From assembly GCA_021018815.1 (NCBI GenBank), contig JAITYX010000063.1, positions 2,779,501 to 2,843,500 on the forward strand: a stretch of 64,000 bases of DNA, given 5' to 3'. Under the pieces are notes generated by a model, which was given only the letters and a program-made list of their open reading frames with translations, was not told the DNA's origin and ran no database searches. Numbering within the stretch: the stretch's first letter is position 1; the number at the start of each line of letters is the position of its first letter. Of this stretch, positions 11,840 to 24,147 are shown one piece after another. The position numbers and the translations under genes were made by a program. The stretch is from Talinum fruticosum (lineage: Eukaryota; Streptophyta; Magnoliopsida; Caryophyllales; Talinaceae).

Positions 11840-12884
11840 ATTGTTGTCACAAGTTGTAAACATTTAACATAAAAATGTTTGTAAACACTTTAATTTCTAA
11901 ATTTTATGCTTATTGTCAGTGTCAAAGTATTCAATTTCAAATTGTTATCTATCATGCAGCGCTATTCACCTCCCTTTGGTGATCTCCTAAAAACTTTACC
12001 AAAATAATAAATCTACAATAATTTATAATAACTATTAAAGTCTCATTTGACCACCTTGAATTTGATAAAAACAAAAATGGCCGAAGCACCCATTTGACTT
12101 TTTATTGAAAGAACAGTAACAAACATTTTTCAAGAGTAATTCGTAAATTTTATTTTTGGGCCATTTTATTGTGCTGTATCATTTTGGAAAAAGAAAAATG
12201 CAAATGTTTATATGTATATGGAAGTTTATAGTCCTAAGTATCAATTATTTTAGAGCTCACAAAATTTTTATATTTTCCTTTCGTACAATCATCTCGTCAA
12301 TATATATGCGATGAACAAATAGTTCAACATATATAATTTACGTTATGAAAGAAAAAAGCAGACTAATGACCAGTTTTGTACAGGCCAATACTGTTATGTG
12401 CCATGTGACACTCACTGGTAGCGGTATTGTTAGGCTATATCGGCCTATTTTAGCCAAAAACATCCCCCGACCAAAATTTTTAATTATTTTAAAATTTTTA
12501 TATTTTAAAAAATTAAAACAGTACAAATTCAATGCAATAATTACGCACATATGATATATCTGATTCCAATGATAAATGGTAAGATGTTTATAAATTATAA
12601 GTTTGACCAAAACAACATTTTGACTTTTACAAGGATAATAATGAACAATTGCCCCCTCCCCTCCCCCATTATTGCGTAGATGACATCATTTCTGTTCCCT
12701 TGCTCCTCCTAAAATCATGTTTTATACATTCTAATACGGAGCAGCCACCATCAATTAGGTATGTGACACCTATTTCATCAAAATTAATTTTGATGTCAAC
12801 TTTTTTGGCGGCAGCAGCTGATTATTATATTATACATGATTGTAAAGGAAGTCTCATCTAAGCAGATAATTGATTCATGTAAAC
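11840..12884. other. Gene-less AT-rich stretch
   Basis: No supported gene or element. Overlapping short frames at 12338-12610 on both strands are uninformative. Confidence 0.5.
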
Positions 12885-13130
12885 GCCACCTATACTTGTA
12901 TCATCAAAGTAGCAGTAGAGGCAGGTTTTGCACACATACAAATGGAGGGCGATAACAAGATAGTTATTCAGGCGGTTCGGGATACCATACACACCCCATG
13001 GAGAATCCACTCATTAGTTCATGATATAAGAACTATGCTTTCATTATTCTCTTCTTACTCAATTAGTCATTTTTCGGAGACGATAATATGACAATTGATT
13101 GTATTGGCAAACTAGGATGTGTTATAAGGT
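12885..13130 (+). pseudogene. RNase H-like (RVT_3) fragment of a LINE
   Basis: The frame reads VAVEAGFAHIQMEGDNKIV followed by IQAVRD. This is the plant RNase H-like domain region with the helix before the catalytic Asp (EGDN). After a frameshift the downstream DNA reads DNMTIDCIGKLG, matching the domain's usual end (..NMTADWLAKLG). It is probably the 3' end of a LINE ORF2 of the type seen at 45640-46150. No start codon or complete domain is present. Confidence 0.65.
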
Positions 13131-13798
13131 ATATAATTACCTTTACATCCTCTACCTCGCAAGAATTCTTATGTATACTTTATAAAGATAACATAGGTAC
13201 AACCTTTGAGAGAAGGGTTACCTAATATTATTTGTATTTATCATTAAAAAAACTTATTTCCTCATCTTCAACGTTTTGATTTGCAACCACTTTTTGTAGT
13301 TGTTAAATAGTAATTCCTCTAATTATGATATATTATGATTTTATATGTTGATGGATAATTAGACGAGGAAAAAAACATAGGCTGATTTAGAAAATAAAAA
13401 GATCTATCCTTTATCGAAATACTTACAAAACAGTTTAAATTTTGAGAGTTTACAATAAAATTTTCACGACTTCTAATACCAATAATTCAACTTGTCCCGT
13501 GAAACTTTCTTTATTTGTCAATTCTAAACTTCATGTTTGTATTTACATTAATTTGAGTTTTTTTCTTTAATGCTCATATACTATAATTAATATAAATTCT
13601 TGCGTATAATCGTAAATTGACCCCTAAAATAGAATAATATAATTCAATCATAAATGTCGATTACTATAAGCTTAAAGCCAACATGCTCTTTAAGATTTGA
13701 TTATCCCATTTATAATATATTATATTGTTCACGTATTACCTAGTTTTTCCTCAACAAAAAGTCAAAAAAACTAGATAAAAAAATCTAAGCATCATCAC
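13131..13798. other. Gene-less AT-rich stretch
   Basis: No feature recognised before the LINE target-site duplication. Confidence 0.5.
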
Positions 13799-13934
13799 AT
13801 GAAATCTCTGCGAAGAATAAGGCTGGAGGATGAGAGAAGTTTAAGGGGAGAGAATATTTGAGGGAGTTCACAATCTTTGTAAACAATCTACCCTAGAATC
13901 TAGATCAATATGGGCCCAAAGGAGTATTCATAAG

Positions 13935-14572
13935 TAACGATGAGTACCGTTGATGGGTACCGTAGAATTGAATCGAAACTGATTAAACGGGTAAGATTCG
14001 GAACCGAAACCGGTCAAACGGTTACGGGTAAGGTTCCTAAAACTTAGGAACCTGTCAAACAAGTTCCAGCTTCGGTTCCAAAATCAAACCCTGGAATCGG
14101 AACTCGGAACTAAGACATGTAATTTTTCCGAGATTTTCAGTTTTCGGTTTGTGAATATGAGACCCATGTAATTTCGGGTTCAATTAGATTGTGGTTCATG
14201 ATTTTACTCTTTAAATGCAAAGAGAAGTAGAAATTGATGTTTTGCTTCTTGTTTCCTTTTACCTAGAATTTTTAAGTTTTCTTCTAATTATTCCTGTGGA
14301 AAATTGATTTGTTATTTATTAATGTTTGAAATGTAATTAATCCAAGAATATATAGTTTTTAAGGCCTTAAAGTTTTTTTCCATAAAAATAATGGTATGGA
14401 CATGGTACCCTGGAATCGGAATCGAACCCCGAGGTTCACGTTCACGTTCCTAAAATTTAGGAACTGGTCAAATAGGTTTTGATTCAAGTTTCTAAAATTC
14501 AAGAACTCGGTCAAATAGGGTCAGGTTCGGGTTCCCAATTTTAGGGCGGATACCCGCAACCGCTCACCCCTC
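13935..14572. mobile_element. hAT-like non-autonomous element nested in a LINE
   Basis: The ends form imperfect inverted repeats: TAACGATGAGTACCGTTGAT at the left against GAGGGGTGAGCGGTTGCGGG at the right, reverse complemented. The flanks TTCATAAG (13927-13934) and TTCACAAG (14573-14580) match at 7 of 8 positions, an 8-bp TSD as expected for hAT. The interior repeats GGAACC / GGTCAAA motifs many times. There is no coding capacity. Confidence 0.6.
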
Positions 14573-15009
14573 TTCACAAGGGCGGGAGAGTCGGCGACTC
14601 ATACATACCAATCAAGAAAAAAGCAAATCAAGGAAGAAATATGATTTCGTGCATTTTTGGTAAGAAGAAGCAACAATAAATAGTATCTTCATGCTAAATA
14701 ACGTCGATATCGGAGGCTCTAGGATCGGTGTGAGTATGGCTAAATACGATAAAGGAAGAGTAAGAGGAAGATGAGATCAATAACAACCAAGAAAAGCATG
14801 GTGCAGAAACAAAAATGAGCAACAAAATAAAAGAGAAGTCTAGGTCAGGAAGGAGCAGAACCAAGAGAATTTGAAGGAGACGGAAGAGATGTGCTCAAAA
14901 ACTCTACAAGGAGTTGTAAACACATAATTTAGTGAATGGCTGAGTAGAAGCTTGGTATTTACCTCGGATGAGCCCAGAGACTTAGGAGCGTTAACTACAT
15001 CTTTGATAA

Positions 15010-16108
15010 GTGATTTTTGTCAATGCACAAAAATCTGTTCCTTCAAGCAAGTTCAAGTTCATCCTCACATTCCCTACAACGAATCAAATGGAAGAAGTTC
15101 CGGATAATGCCCTTAAGCTTGAGCAATGGTTTACCAATGTCGAGAAATGGGACAAGTTTGTTTACTATGAAATTAGGAGGGTTTGGATAGAAGTTTTGGA
15201 GCTCCTCCTCATGGGTGCAATTGGAAGAATTTTGAAGTAATTGGTAATCTTTGGGGCGGGGTTATTTGTTTAGAGAAACCAATATTCCGGCATGATTCGT
15301 TTGAATCAATAAAGGTCTTAATTGACATAGATATACTCGATACATTGAAAGACAATTAGTATTATCCATTGACGATTATGGTTGCAAAATCATGGTCAAA
15401 GAATGTGGTGCATCCATACAAGTGTTCCAATAAGTTCAAAACCAACCATTGGAGCCACATACTCGAATGAGGGAGCAGTAGGCTTTGAGGACATTGATGA
15501 AAACGAGGCGGGAGAAGTTGAGGAGCCATATAGGAAAGGAGTAGTTGGAGAAGTAGTTGAAGAGTCACCTGATACCTTTGGGAAGATGAAGGTAAGGGTG
15601 CAAGACCCTAGACCAATACTGAGCATTAATTCTGCCACTAGGACTAAGATTGCTTATTTCAACCAAAATGGATTTCCGTAAGAATTTTCAAAATCGCTTA
15701 GCATTTAACTCCATTGAAAGTAGCGAAATTAGTTGAGCAACTAGAGCATGTTGATCACCAGCCCCGGATCTCAAGAAGCATGCAATTAATTAGGCTAAAG
15801 TACACATTAATAGCTCTTTAGCTTTGGAAAAAGAAAATCAGGGGCAAGAAGTGCGGATAGATAGTGAAGATCCATCACAACCTCCGGGCTTTGAAACACC
15901 AGTTTGTTTGAACCTTTTAATTCATAAGAAGTTGGAAATAAGTAAACAAGGCAAGAAGAGGGTAAAACTCAAATTGGGGGCAAACAAGAGGAAAGTGGTT
16001 AGAAAGAAAAACTCTCCTCAATCAAGTATTGAGACCTCCACTAGCATACAACAAATTGCTCAGGAATCCCTACACATAGGAAAAATTCTTGGGCTGGCGA
16101 GTAATTAA
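15010..16108 (+). pseudogene. LINE ORF1 remnant
   Basis: Successive frames give RRVWIEVLELLLMG, then after a frameshift GNLWGGVICLEKPIFRHDSF and ESIKVLID. This resembles the part of plant LINE ORF1 that follows DUF4283. Later, PSQPPGFETP and a lysine-rich tail (KKRVKLKLGANKRK) match the C-terminal linker of such proteins. Multiple stops and shifts break it. In LINEs this product is an RNA-binding chaperone of the retrotransposition complex; here it is dead. Confidence 0.6.
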
Positions 16109-17126
16109 GAATGAAAGAGGTGCAAGTAGCGAGAATTACTAGAAGCATGAAGAAAGCAAGGAAATTACAACATCGAAATTAGGAAAATATCGAACAAGAA
16201 GAAGAAAACGTGAATGAGCAAATGAAGAAGGAAAGCTACAACAGAGAACTCTAAACACATTTGGTGTTTGTAAACGAACGAACCTCGCTTTTATCGCTTA
16301 ATTTTCTCTTAGGGGCATTTTTGTCGAACAGTTGGTAAACGTCTTAGTGATTGTAGAAAGGTACATCAGATTAGGGGAAGAAAGAAAGATTTGATGGTTA
16401 GAAGTTGTAGGTGCATGAAATTCGGGAGAAAGAACCCTTTTCGAGCCTTCAACCCTCTACTTTAAAGGGGCAACATCTCGTGGAACAATTCTTAGGAATT
16501 TGAAATGGAGCAAAGCTGTTGAATACTAGAAACCGGAATTTTCAATCTAAGATGAAATGAGGGTTTGACTAGCAGAATTTGTAGAATGAAGAGAAGGTAT
16601 CGCTTTTAGTGGGCGAGTAACCATGGCGATAGATGAGAGCATAGAGGCCAATGAAGAGAGGCCATAAGCAAGCAATGTTTGGAGGAGAGTTGACCACTTG
16701 ATGTAGCTTTTGTGAAGGTAGACCAAGAAACCAAAAATGCATAATTTTAAGAATACTTAAGGAAGTCGAACTCAATTTTTTACAAATTGGGACACTCACG
16801 ACTTTGGGCGTTAATTTGATTTAAGGTGATTTGGGTTTCTATAATAGAGAGTTTAGTTTTTTTTTCCAATTGTTTACGTTTATTTCTCTTTACCTACAAT
16901 TATTATTTTAGTTGTATGGTTGTTTTTTTGGCTTTTGCCAATTATTAATCCAAAAAAATGAAATCTCTACGAATTAGTCTGTAAATCTATAACCCAATTT
17001 AACCGAAATTAAAGCCACTCACTGAAATCTTTCTTGACCATCACTCACCGAAAAACTATTCTTGTGCTTTTGATTATAACAAGTTATTCATCTTATTATA
17101 TAAATAATATTCTCTCTGTTCCATAT

Positions 17127-19819
17127 TGTAACAACCCGACCCTAAATCACAATTATTTATTTTAAATCACATTATTTATTTTACTAATTACACTATTTAT
17201 ATAATTGAGCGCGTGCACTTCAATTCGATATCTTATATTTAAACTATTTTTATCTCGTATGTTGTGCAGACTAAGGCGACGAAGTGGCCCTAATAAAAAT
17301 TCCATAATAAGATTTTAATTTGTGATCATCGTTATTAAAAACAAAATTAAAAGTAACAATAAAAGAGAACAAAATAAGTAAATAAATAAATAAATCAAAA
17401 TAATAAAATAAACAAAACCAGATTTTTAAAGGAAAAATCCAGAAATGGATTTTTCTAGAGTTTAAAAAAAAAAAAAAAAAAAAGATTAAAACCGAGATAA
17501 ATGAAATCGGGACTCGGTCGTTCGTCCTTCCATCTCGCTTCTCCCGCTTCCTCTCGCTTCCTCCTGCCCCCCGCCTCTCGCTCTATCGTGGCCGGCTCAC
17601 AGCCTGGCCGCCGGACGCCACCCACGCCGGCCGAGGCCGGCGCTAGGCGCTGTCCGGCGGCGCCGGCCCACCCTCTCGCGCGGTGGCTCTCTCTCGCTCC
17701 CTCGCGTTACTCGCCTCTGCCTCATGCCCTTCGCTTCCGGCTCACAGTTCGGCCACCGGACGCCACCAACGCCGGCCGGAGCCGGCCAGGCGCCGTCCGG
17801 CAGCGCCCTCTCGCCCTCCGCGCGGTGGCCTCGCTCTCGCTCTCTCGCGTTCCCCTGCTTCCTCTCCCCTGTTCCTCGCCCTGGCCGCGGCACTTAGCAA
17901 GCCAACCACCAGCAGCAGCGGCCGCCGGAGCCAGCCGCCGTCCCCGCCTGGTGGCCGCGGTGCAGCTGCCACGCGCCACCACCCCTGTTCGCCCTTCTTG
18001 AATCCTCCTCCTCCGTGAATTCAAAGGTAACTGACCTAAACCTGAAATCATCAAGTTCGTTATCTATTTGAGCAATTATAATTGTGAAATTGAGTTATTT
18101 GATTTATAAATATGTTTGTGGAGTAAAGTTAAAGATTAAGTTGGGAGAATTCGAATTGGTGTGAAGGATTTAGGATTCGTGTTTTGGTGAATTGATTGTA
18201 CGAATGTGATTCATTTGGGGAAATTATGAACTAGTGAATGAGATTGAGGATGCTTTGTTATCAAATTGAACAATTTGGTGGAGTTGTTACATTTTGTAAA
18301 TAGCTAGAATTGAACACAAAGGAAGAGAAAAATAGGCGGGAAGGATGAAGTCGGATAACAGATGGTGTAAGAGGCATGGGGGACATTTGATCATTTGGTA
18401 TGCTTAATTGGGATGTGAATACGAGTTACTGTCGAGGAAATAACGCTTAGGCACTTAAAATGGCGTATATGCATGAGTTTTGGGCGATTCGGCAAAGTTG
18501 TGAAACCTTCCGGTGGAAGGGCATTTGACGGATTAATTAAGAACCTAACTATGGGAGTTGAATGCGGGGAAGGGAGAAGTGAGGAAGGAATTAAGAATAA
18601 GTGTTGTGTATATATGTATACCATTTTCAATCCAAGTCAATTACCAAATCGAATCACACCAACATCATTGGGTATTCAGTTAGCCTAATCAACTTCTTTA
18701 ATTAATATAAATTATATTCGATGAAACGCAGTAAAGCCAAGTAATACAAACATTAGTTAATCGATTTTCATACGAACATAAGAAATAAAATACATTACTA
18801 AAGCTTATACAAATTCAAGCATTAAAACTCAAGAAAACAATATTAACTTTATAAATCCATTTTAAACAGTAACTAAGGCCACTTCATTGCCTGAGCATTG
18901 CTGACTCCAAATTTCTATAAAAGGGGAGAAACAAATACTCTCAATTCAGGTACGTTCATTGCCTCGTACCTTTTGAAAATTCACATGTTTCATCAAATCT
19001 CAACATTTCTCATATATACAAATAACTATGAATCATTTACAAGGCAAGTTTTGCCACCTAATTAAGTGGTCCCCGCCCAATTATCAGTTACCAAGGGCTT
19101 AGGCCCGCCAATTATACCGCGCGGCGTCAACTCGGGTTATCGATCGGCCGGGGGTGACACCTGTTCAACGATCGTATCAATTACCAAGGGGCTCCACTTC
19201 CGGATAATAACCGCAAGCATGTTTTACTCATATTCTCTCCCCCGATTTCAAACTAAAATGAATTGAAATGCGCGCGCTCAATCAATATATTCTTCAAAGT
19301 TATTTTACGAGTGCAGGAATGTTCGTACTAAGTTTCGACTCACTTTTCCAAATATTTTATTGTTTTTGTTTTAGGAAGAAGCACCGGCGAACAACCAACC
19401 ATTTATTAAGTCCGACGCGAGCAAACCCTAGCCAGCCTCGTGGCATTCGCAAACCCGAAGGTACATAGACGCTCACGAGTGATTTTACCTTCAACCAGGG
19501 TTAGGTATGGCCTTGGGAATCGTTGTACATTATCTTGTGGATTAGACAAAAGTCTAGGTTGTATAAATATTGCATTGCTAAACCCGTAAACCGTATTTTG
19601 GGATGACATAGCTACTTGGGTATTAAGTAGTTACTCCTAACAAGCATTTTTGAAAAAGAACCGTGGATGCCCAAACCGTATTTCATTTTATTTCAATTAT
19701 GTAGCCTTGTCTTTTTTTTTAGGACTGCGGTAACGCCTTCGATTATTACCTTCCGCTGCGACATTACGTATTAGTCCCTAATGAAGGGATTATTAAGTAA
19801 TGATGATTGGGGTGTTACA
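17127..19819. mobile_element. Solo LTR, 2,693 bp (probably Ty3/Gypsy)
   Basis: The segment begins TGTAACAACCCGACCC and ends GGGGTGTTACA, giving the inverted repeat TGTAACA..TGTTACA. It is flanked by perfect CATAT duplications (17122-17126 and 19820-19824). No second LTR, primer-binding site or gag-pol lies beside it, so it is a solo LTR left by LTR-LTR recombination. The length and TGTAACA..TGTTACA ends suggest Ty3/Gypsy, though no coding region is left to prove that. It contains a strongly GC-rich block at 17500-18020. Confidence 0.88.
17500..18020. repeat. GC-rich block with 145-bp tandem duplication inside the solo LTR
   Basis: The block is much richer in GC than its flanks, with CTCTCGC, GCCGG and CCGGACGCCACC motifs. 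A segment starting GGCTCACAG at 17594 is repeated at 17739, 145 bp later. Open frames of up to 166 codons occur on both strands, as expected from GC-rich composition, and none resembles a known protein. It could be the LTR promoter/leader or a captured gene fragment. AAAG/GTAACT at about 18027 resembles a splice donor. Confidence 0.7.
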
Positions 19820-20029
19820 CATATTATTTACTTCTTATTTTTTTAGATGTCCTAAATTATTTATTTGATTTCTATTTATATACATAAAATTAGTGTTTCT
19901 TTCTTGAAATACCCTTATGATAATCAAAACATAATAATTAATGATATGAATTGCATAAAAAAATTAATATTATAAAATAATTAGGGTATAACAAGTAATT
20001 CATATTTTGTTAACTCGACTAGCCTGGAC

Positions 20030-20161
20030 TTAAAGCCCAAGCGTACAACATATCCCAACTTCTTTGTACACCTAAGAAGAAAATTGTCTCCACCAAGGCT
20101 CGAACCCCGGTGAAGAGGATGGAAGTGTGGAGTGTTTACTTCTAGGATAACACTCACTTGG
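20030..20161 (-). mobile_element. tRNA-derived SINE, truncated copy
   Basis: Minus-strand reading starts CCAAGTGAGTGTTATCCTAG, has the B box GGTTCGAGCC (20098-20107 on +), then the AAGAAGTTGGGATATGTTG region. It is the same family as 10892 and 60475, truncated before the 3' tail. Confidence 0.75.
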
Positions 20162-20597
20162 TATGGCTATGGGCCCTTTGTGTTATTCTTTCATCTTACT
20201 TTTCTTTTTTCCTTTTTTATTTTTGGGCTTATCGGTTATTCACCCTACTTGTTTTCAATATTTTATGTTACTATTACTAGTCTATCATAACAAATTAAAA
20301 AATTTGGTTACATAACTTTTAAATATATATTAAAAATAAAATTAAGTCAATAATAAATAAAAATATTTTCATACTAAAAATTGAACAAAAATTTTATACA
20401 AGTATATCACATAATTCTTAGTCAATAGTCAGCAGAAAAAAATATAGTAAAAAATTATAATATTTAAAATAAATAATTAAATTGAACTATGAGTATAAAT
20501 GAAGTTTTATTAGACATGTTTGTTCGAAATAAATAATTTTACAAACTTTTTTTTTTAAAACAACTAATTTAAAAAATTAACAACTGGTTGCCAAACA

Positions 20598-20800
20598 ACG
20601 TCTTTAAGAGGACTGGACGAACTTAACTTCTTTATTACTTCTTATCTGTAATTGCTTCACATGTTTGAGCCTCGTAGCCGTTGTTGCATTAGTTAGTGAA
20701 TTTAATTTAACGTTTTCAGTTCAACTAATCGAATGTTGTTCTTAATAGTTGTATCTTTGTATTTGATTTTTGGGCTTTGCCCAATTAATCATCGGAAAAA
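20598..20800 (+). mobile_element. Possible 5'-truncated LINE 3' end
   Basis: TTTTTGGGCTTTGCCCAATT, then AATCATCGG and an A run, resembles the 3' tail of the LINE ending at 16957 (GGCTTTTGCCAATTATTAAT). It may be a short 5'-truncated insertion. The possible TSD (GGTTGCCAAACAAC / TTGGCCAACAAA) is weak. Confidence 0.4.
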
Positions 20801-21069
20801 AATATTGGCCAACAAAAAGCATATTTAACTTAGTTATTGGTTTTTTTATATTCAGAAGAGCCACAAAAAGTAGTACAATATAGTAGGAGACGTGAGAATC
20901 GAATTTAAGACCTAATATAGTTAGAACTTTAGTCTTAATCACTACATCAAGATTTCGGTGGTCATTCATTATTGATATATGTTATGGTTTAAACTTGGTA
21001 AATTAAACATATTGATGATAGGAGGATAAATTTATATTTGTAAATAAAAAGAGATTTTTTACTTTTTTT

Positions 21070-22157
21070 ATCTTGAGGTATGATGAGTTTATTTTTATAA
21101 TCTTCCGGTACGTGAATTTATTTTAAGGTACCGAAGTATGGTGAGTTTATCTTTTCAAGCCTCTGAAGTGCAACGTATGCAACCAAATTATATAAAGGAC
21201 CTTTTTACCCCTACTTTTTTTTGAAGAAGAGCAATCTTCTTTTTTCTATACATAAAATTCCTCCAAATATTTATTTTTGGTTTCTCTTCTAATCTCCTCT
21301 CAATTTTTTTAATAAAATAAAGAAACAAATAAAAAAAAACTTTGTTTATTTATAAAATTTTTCTAAATATTTATTACATAGATAACGTAATTACACAAGT
21401 TTAATATGGATAAAATTTCTCTCTTCAATTTTTTTTTTTTTTGTATAAAATAACCCTCCTATACAAAATAGTTAGACGCTTAGGAATGAAAGATAGTTAT
21501 AGTCAAGTCGTGTTAATATATAGATGTAATGTATAGATAAAATAGATAATATAAATATATGAACTTTGTCCTATAAATGATGAGTTATATTTTTCCAAAA
21601 TATACATTCATACCTCCAAAATAACTCCTAAAATAATTTTAAATCTAATTTTATTTAGAATTGTCATAACTGTTGGGAAGCAACACAAACCTCCGTTGAT
21701 GAAAACTCACTTAGGGGCATTGCTTTCCAAGTATAATTATTTTGGGAGTTATGTTTTAGTGGTGTTAGACGATATTTTGAGAAAATATATCTCATCATTT
21801 ACAGGGTAAAACTTATATAATTACTTTATGCAATTAATCATCTTTGATCCATATATTGGCTTAGAAGAGAATAACTTAATTCTTAATAAAAAAAAATTAC
21901 TTTATAAAGATCTAAACCTTACTCAAGGCTTCTTAAACTTGAATTCAATCTTTGTTATCTATTTAGTTAAAATTTTATGTAATTATGCTATCATATAATA
22001 AATATTTGAAAGAATTTTATAAATAGAAAAACTATTTTGCTAAACATAACTCTTAGGGCGATAGATAAGAGGTATTTTTATATATATATATATTTTTTTA
22101 TTTTATTAAAAAATTTGGAGGAGATAAGAAAAGAAACAGCAAATAAATATTTGGAGG

Positions 22158-22231
<74 letters not shown>

Positions 22232-22407
22232 TTCCTTAATTAATTTGCTCTTCTTATAAAAAATATAATGGTAAAAATATCATTTACATAATTGAGTTTC
22301 TTACTTGACACTTCATAAAATCAAAAAATAAATACACCATATTTTAGAGTACCTTAAAATTTACATATCAAAAGTAAAAAAATAAATTTATCATACCTCA
22401 CAATACA
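21070..22407. mobile_element. Large foldback (palindromic) element
   Basis: Left arm about 21070-21640 and right arm about 21735-22407 are inverted copies. Paired landmarks are GAGGTATGATGAGTTTA with the reverse of TAAATTTATCATACCTC; ATTCCTCCAAATATTTATTT with AAATAAATATTTGGAGGAAT; and CATAACTCCCAAAATAA-type sequence near the loop. The loop is about 95 bp. The right arm contains an (AT)n expansion. Such foldbacks are often Mutator-like or FARE-type elements, but no TSD was found and no transposase is encoded. Confidence 0.75.
22162..22227. repeat. (AT)n microsatellite
   Basis: About 33 TA units in the right arm of the foldback, absent from the left arm, so expanded after the palindrome formed. 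Confidence 0.95.
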
Positions 22408-23783
22408 AAAAAAAAAAAAAAAAAATTCATATTGGACGGTGAAATCACATAATAAAGTGAAAGTGTGGTTCAAATCATGGTTCCTGTTAATTTTAGGAGG
22501 AGGGGACAATTTATAGGTGTATGTAATTTTAGAATAATACAGCTGTAAGTTGTTGTTTTTTGTTTTCGTGTTTTTTTTTTTTTTTTGTTTTTGTTTAAAG
22601 TAGTACTATTGTTTTAGTAGCTGTAACAGTATCTAATAGTTGGATATTTTAAGTGTACCTCTTAGCATATATCTTGAGTTTTTTTTCATTTTATAAAAAA
22701 GGAATAAACTTTGTAAATTAAAACATAGTCTTCAAATAAACAATATATAAATAAATATTGGTTATATGGTAGCGGTCCGACTTTGATGAAAATGACATAA
22801 ATTCGAATCCATAGAAGTGGGCTTATTAAGATTTCTTTTACGTTAAATGTTTGTGGCTTTAAACCTATTCCACCCCTTATTAAACTAAAATAAAATAAAA
22901 TAACCAATATTGATACATGAGTAATGGAGTGGTGTAATTAATTAATCAAATCATAATTAAAAATTTAAAATATATAGAATTATTATTTACAATTTTCATA
23001 CCTTTACACATTTGAAGATTTTTTTTTTAATCCTATGCTTCATTTAATTAGAGTGGATATATTGTTGGTCAATATAATGTAAAAATTTCCATCACATATT
23101 TTCTCCATTCACAAAATCAATTCAAATATGAGACATTATCTAAAAGAATCAAGCGGAATAACTTAAAACCACTTATGTTAATTTTATAAAATATTTTTTG
23201 AGGATTAAACAACGTTGCATGTTACAAATTTTTGGTAACAATTTTTAAAAATTTTAACAATTATATTAATGATACAGGTGGCGCTTGGCAGCCACTTAAT
23301 TTTACATAGTGGAGGTGTATATATAGGTTTGCATTTAGTTTTTTTTTTTTGTCAAGTTCCTTGAGTTCCTTGCTTTCTTCCCAAATCTTGAAATTTCTTA
23401 CTAATTTTTTGGGTTCCTTCCTCTGCTCTCTGTCCCTCTCTCCCAATTTTCTTGCCATTAAAGTAAGTTTTTTTCCCTTCTTAGTCCAAAAGAACAGCCC
23501 GAAGAAGCCGATGAAGCACAAACAACTCAGACAATTATTTGATAACGACAAGATTTCCCAGCATATTTGAATCAAATCGTGGTCAATTTTGGAACACTGC
23601 AAATCAAATTCCTTGACGTCTCTTCATTAACCTGGCTATTAGCTTCAAATTAATCCTGAATTTTTCTGAACCCAACAAATTAAATACAATAGCAATCATA
23701 AATTCATAATCACAACAAAAACTGACGTATGTGATGATGATTCAAAAGTGTTCTACTTGGCCCCAATTCATCCTTGTTCGTTT
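22408..23783. other. Intergenic DNA upstream of ZIFL
   Basis: AT-rich, with poly(A)/poly(T) tracts at 22408, 22570 and 23340. No gene is supported; overlapping frames near 23261-23602 on both strands look non-coding. Confidence 0.5.
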
Positions 23784-23820
23784 CCTCCCTCTCTCTCTCT
23801 CTCTCTCCCACTATATATAT
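23784..23820 (+). promoter_or_regulatory. Likely core promoter of the ZIFL gene (CT tract plus TATA)
   Basis: A CT dinucleotide tract (23784-23809) is followed at once by CTATATATAT (23811-23820). This is the pyrimidine-patch and TATA layout of many plant promoters. It lies about 330 bp upstream of the first ATG, leaving a 5' UTR of roughly 300 bp. Confidence 0.55.
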
Positions 23821-24147
23821 CACGAGGGAATTGCAAAACTTAGAAATGCGATCCATTGAACACGGTTCATGAGCCAATCTAATTAATCAGAGAATCCCAT
23901 CTCACCGACAAACGAGGCCTCACTCTTTTCTGGGTACAATCATACGAGAGTATTAGTGTTGAATTTTCTTTTTATGTTTTGGCGTCGTGTCATTTATTGA
24001 TTTTTCCAAAAGAGGATTCTGGGTGTTTCATAAAAAGTGTCAATCTTTTGTTTATTTTCTGGGTAGTTGAGGAAATTAGTGGTGAGTGAATGTGGGTTTA
24101 TATTGTTGAATGATAGTAAAAGAGTGAAGGCCTCAACAGTTTAGAAA

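Larger units (their letters stand above)
13815..16957 (+). mobile_element. Internally deleted LINE with target-site duplications
   Basis: The element is bounded by ATGAAATCTCTGCGAA (13799-13814) and ATGAAATCTCTACGAA (16958-16973), one mismatch in 16 bp. It ends in a LINE-like 3' tail (..GGCTTTTGCCAATTATTAAT then a short A run). It contains ORF1-like sequence but no RT, so most of ORF2 is missing. A 638-bp hAT-like element is nested near its 5' end. Confidence 0.8.

Noticed and set aside
17501..18054. Long overlapping open frames on both strands, up to 166 codons
   Set aside because: They arise from GC-rich composition inside a solo LTR, are open in several frames at once and lack any domain.
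23261..23602. Frames of 113 and 73 codons on opposite strands upstream of ZIFL
   Set aside because: They overlap each other, are low-complexity (Ser/Leu or Lys/Glu) and sit in the upstream flank.
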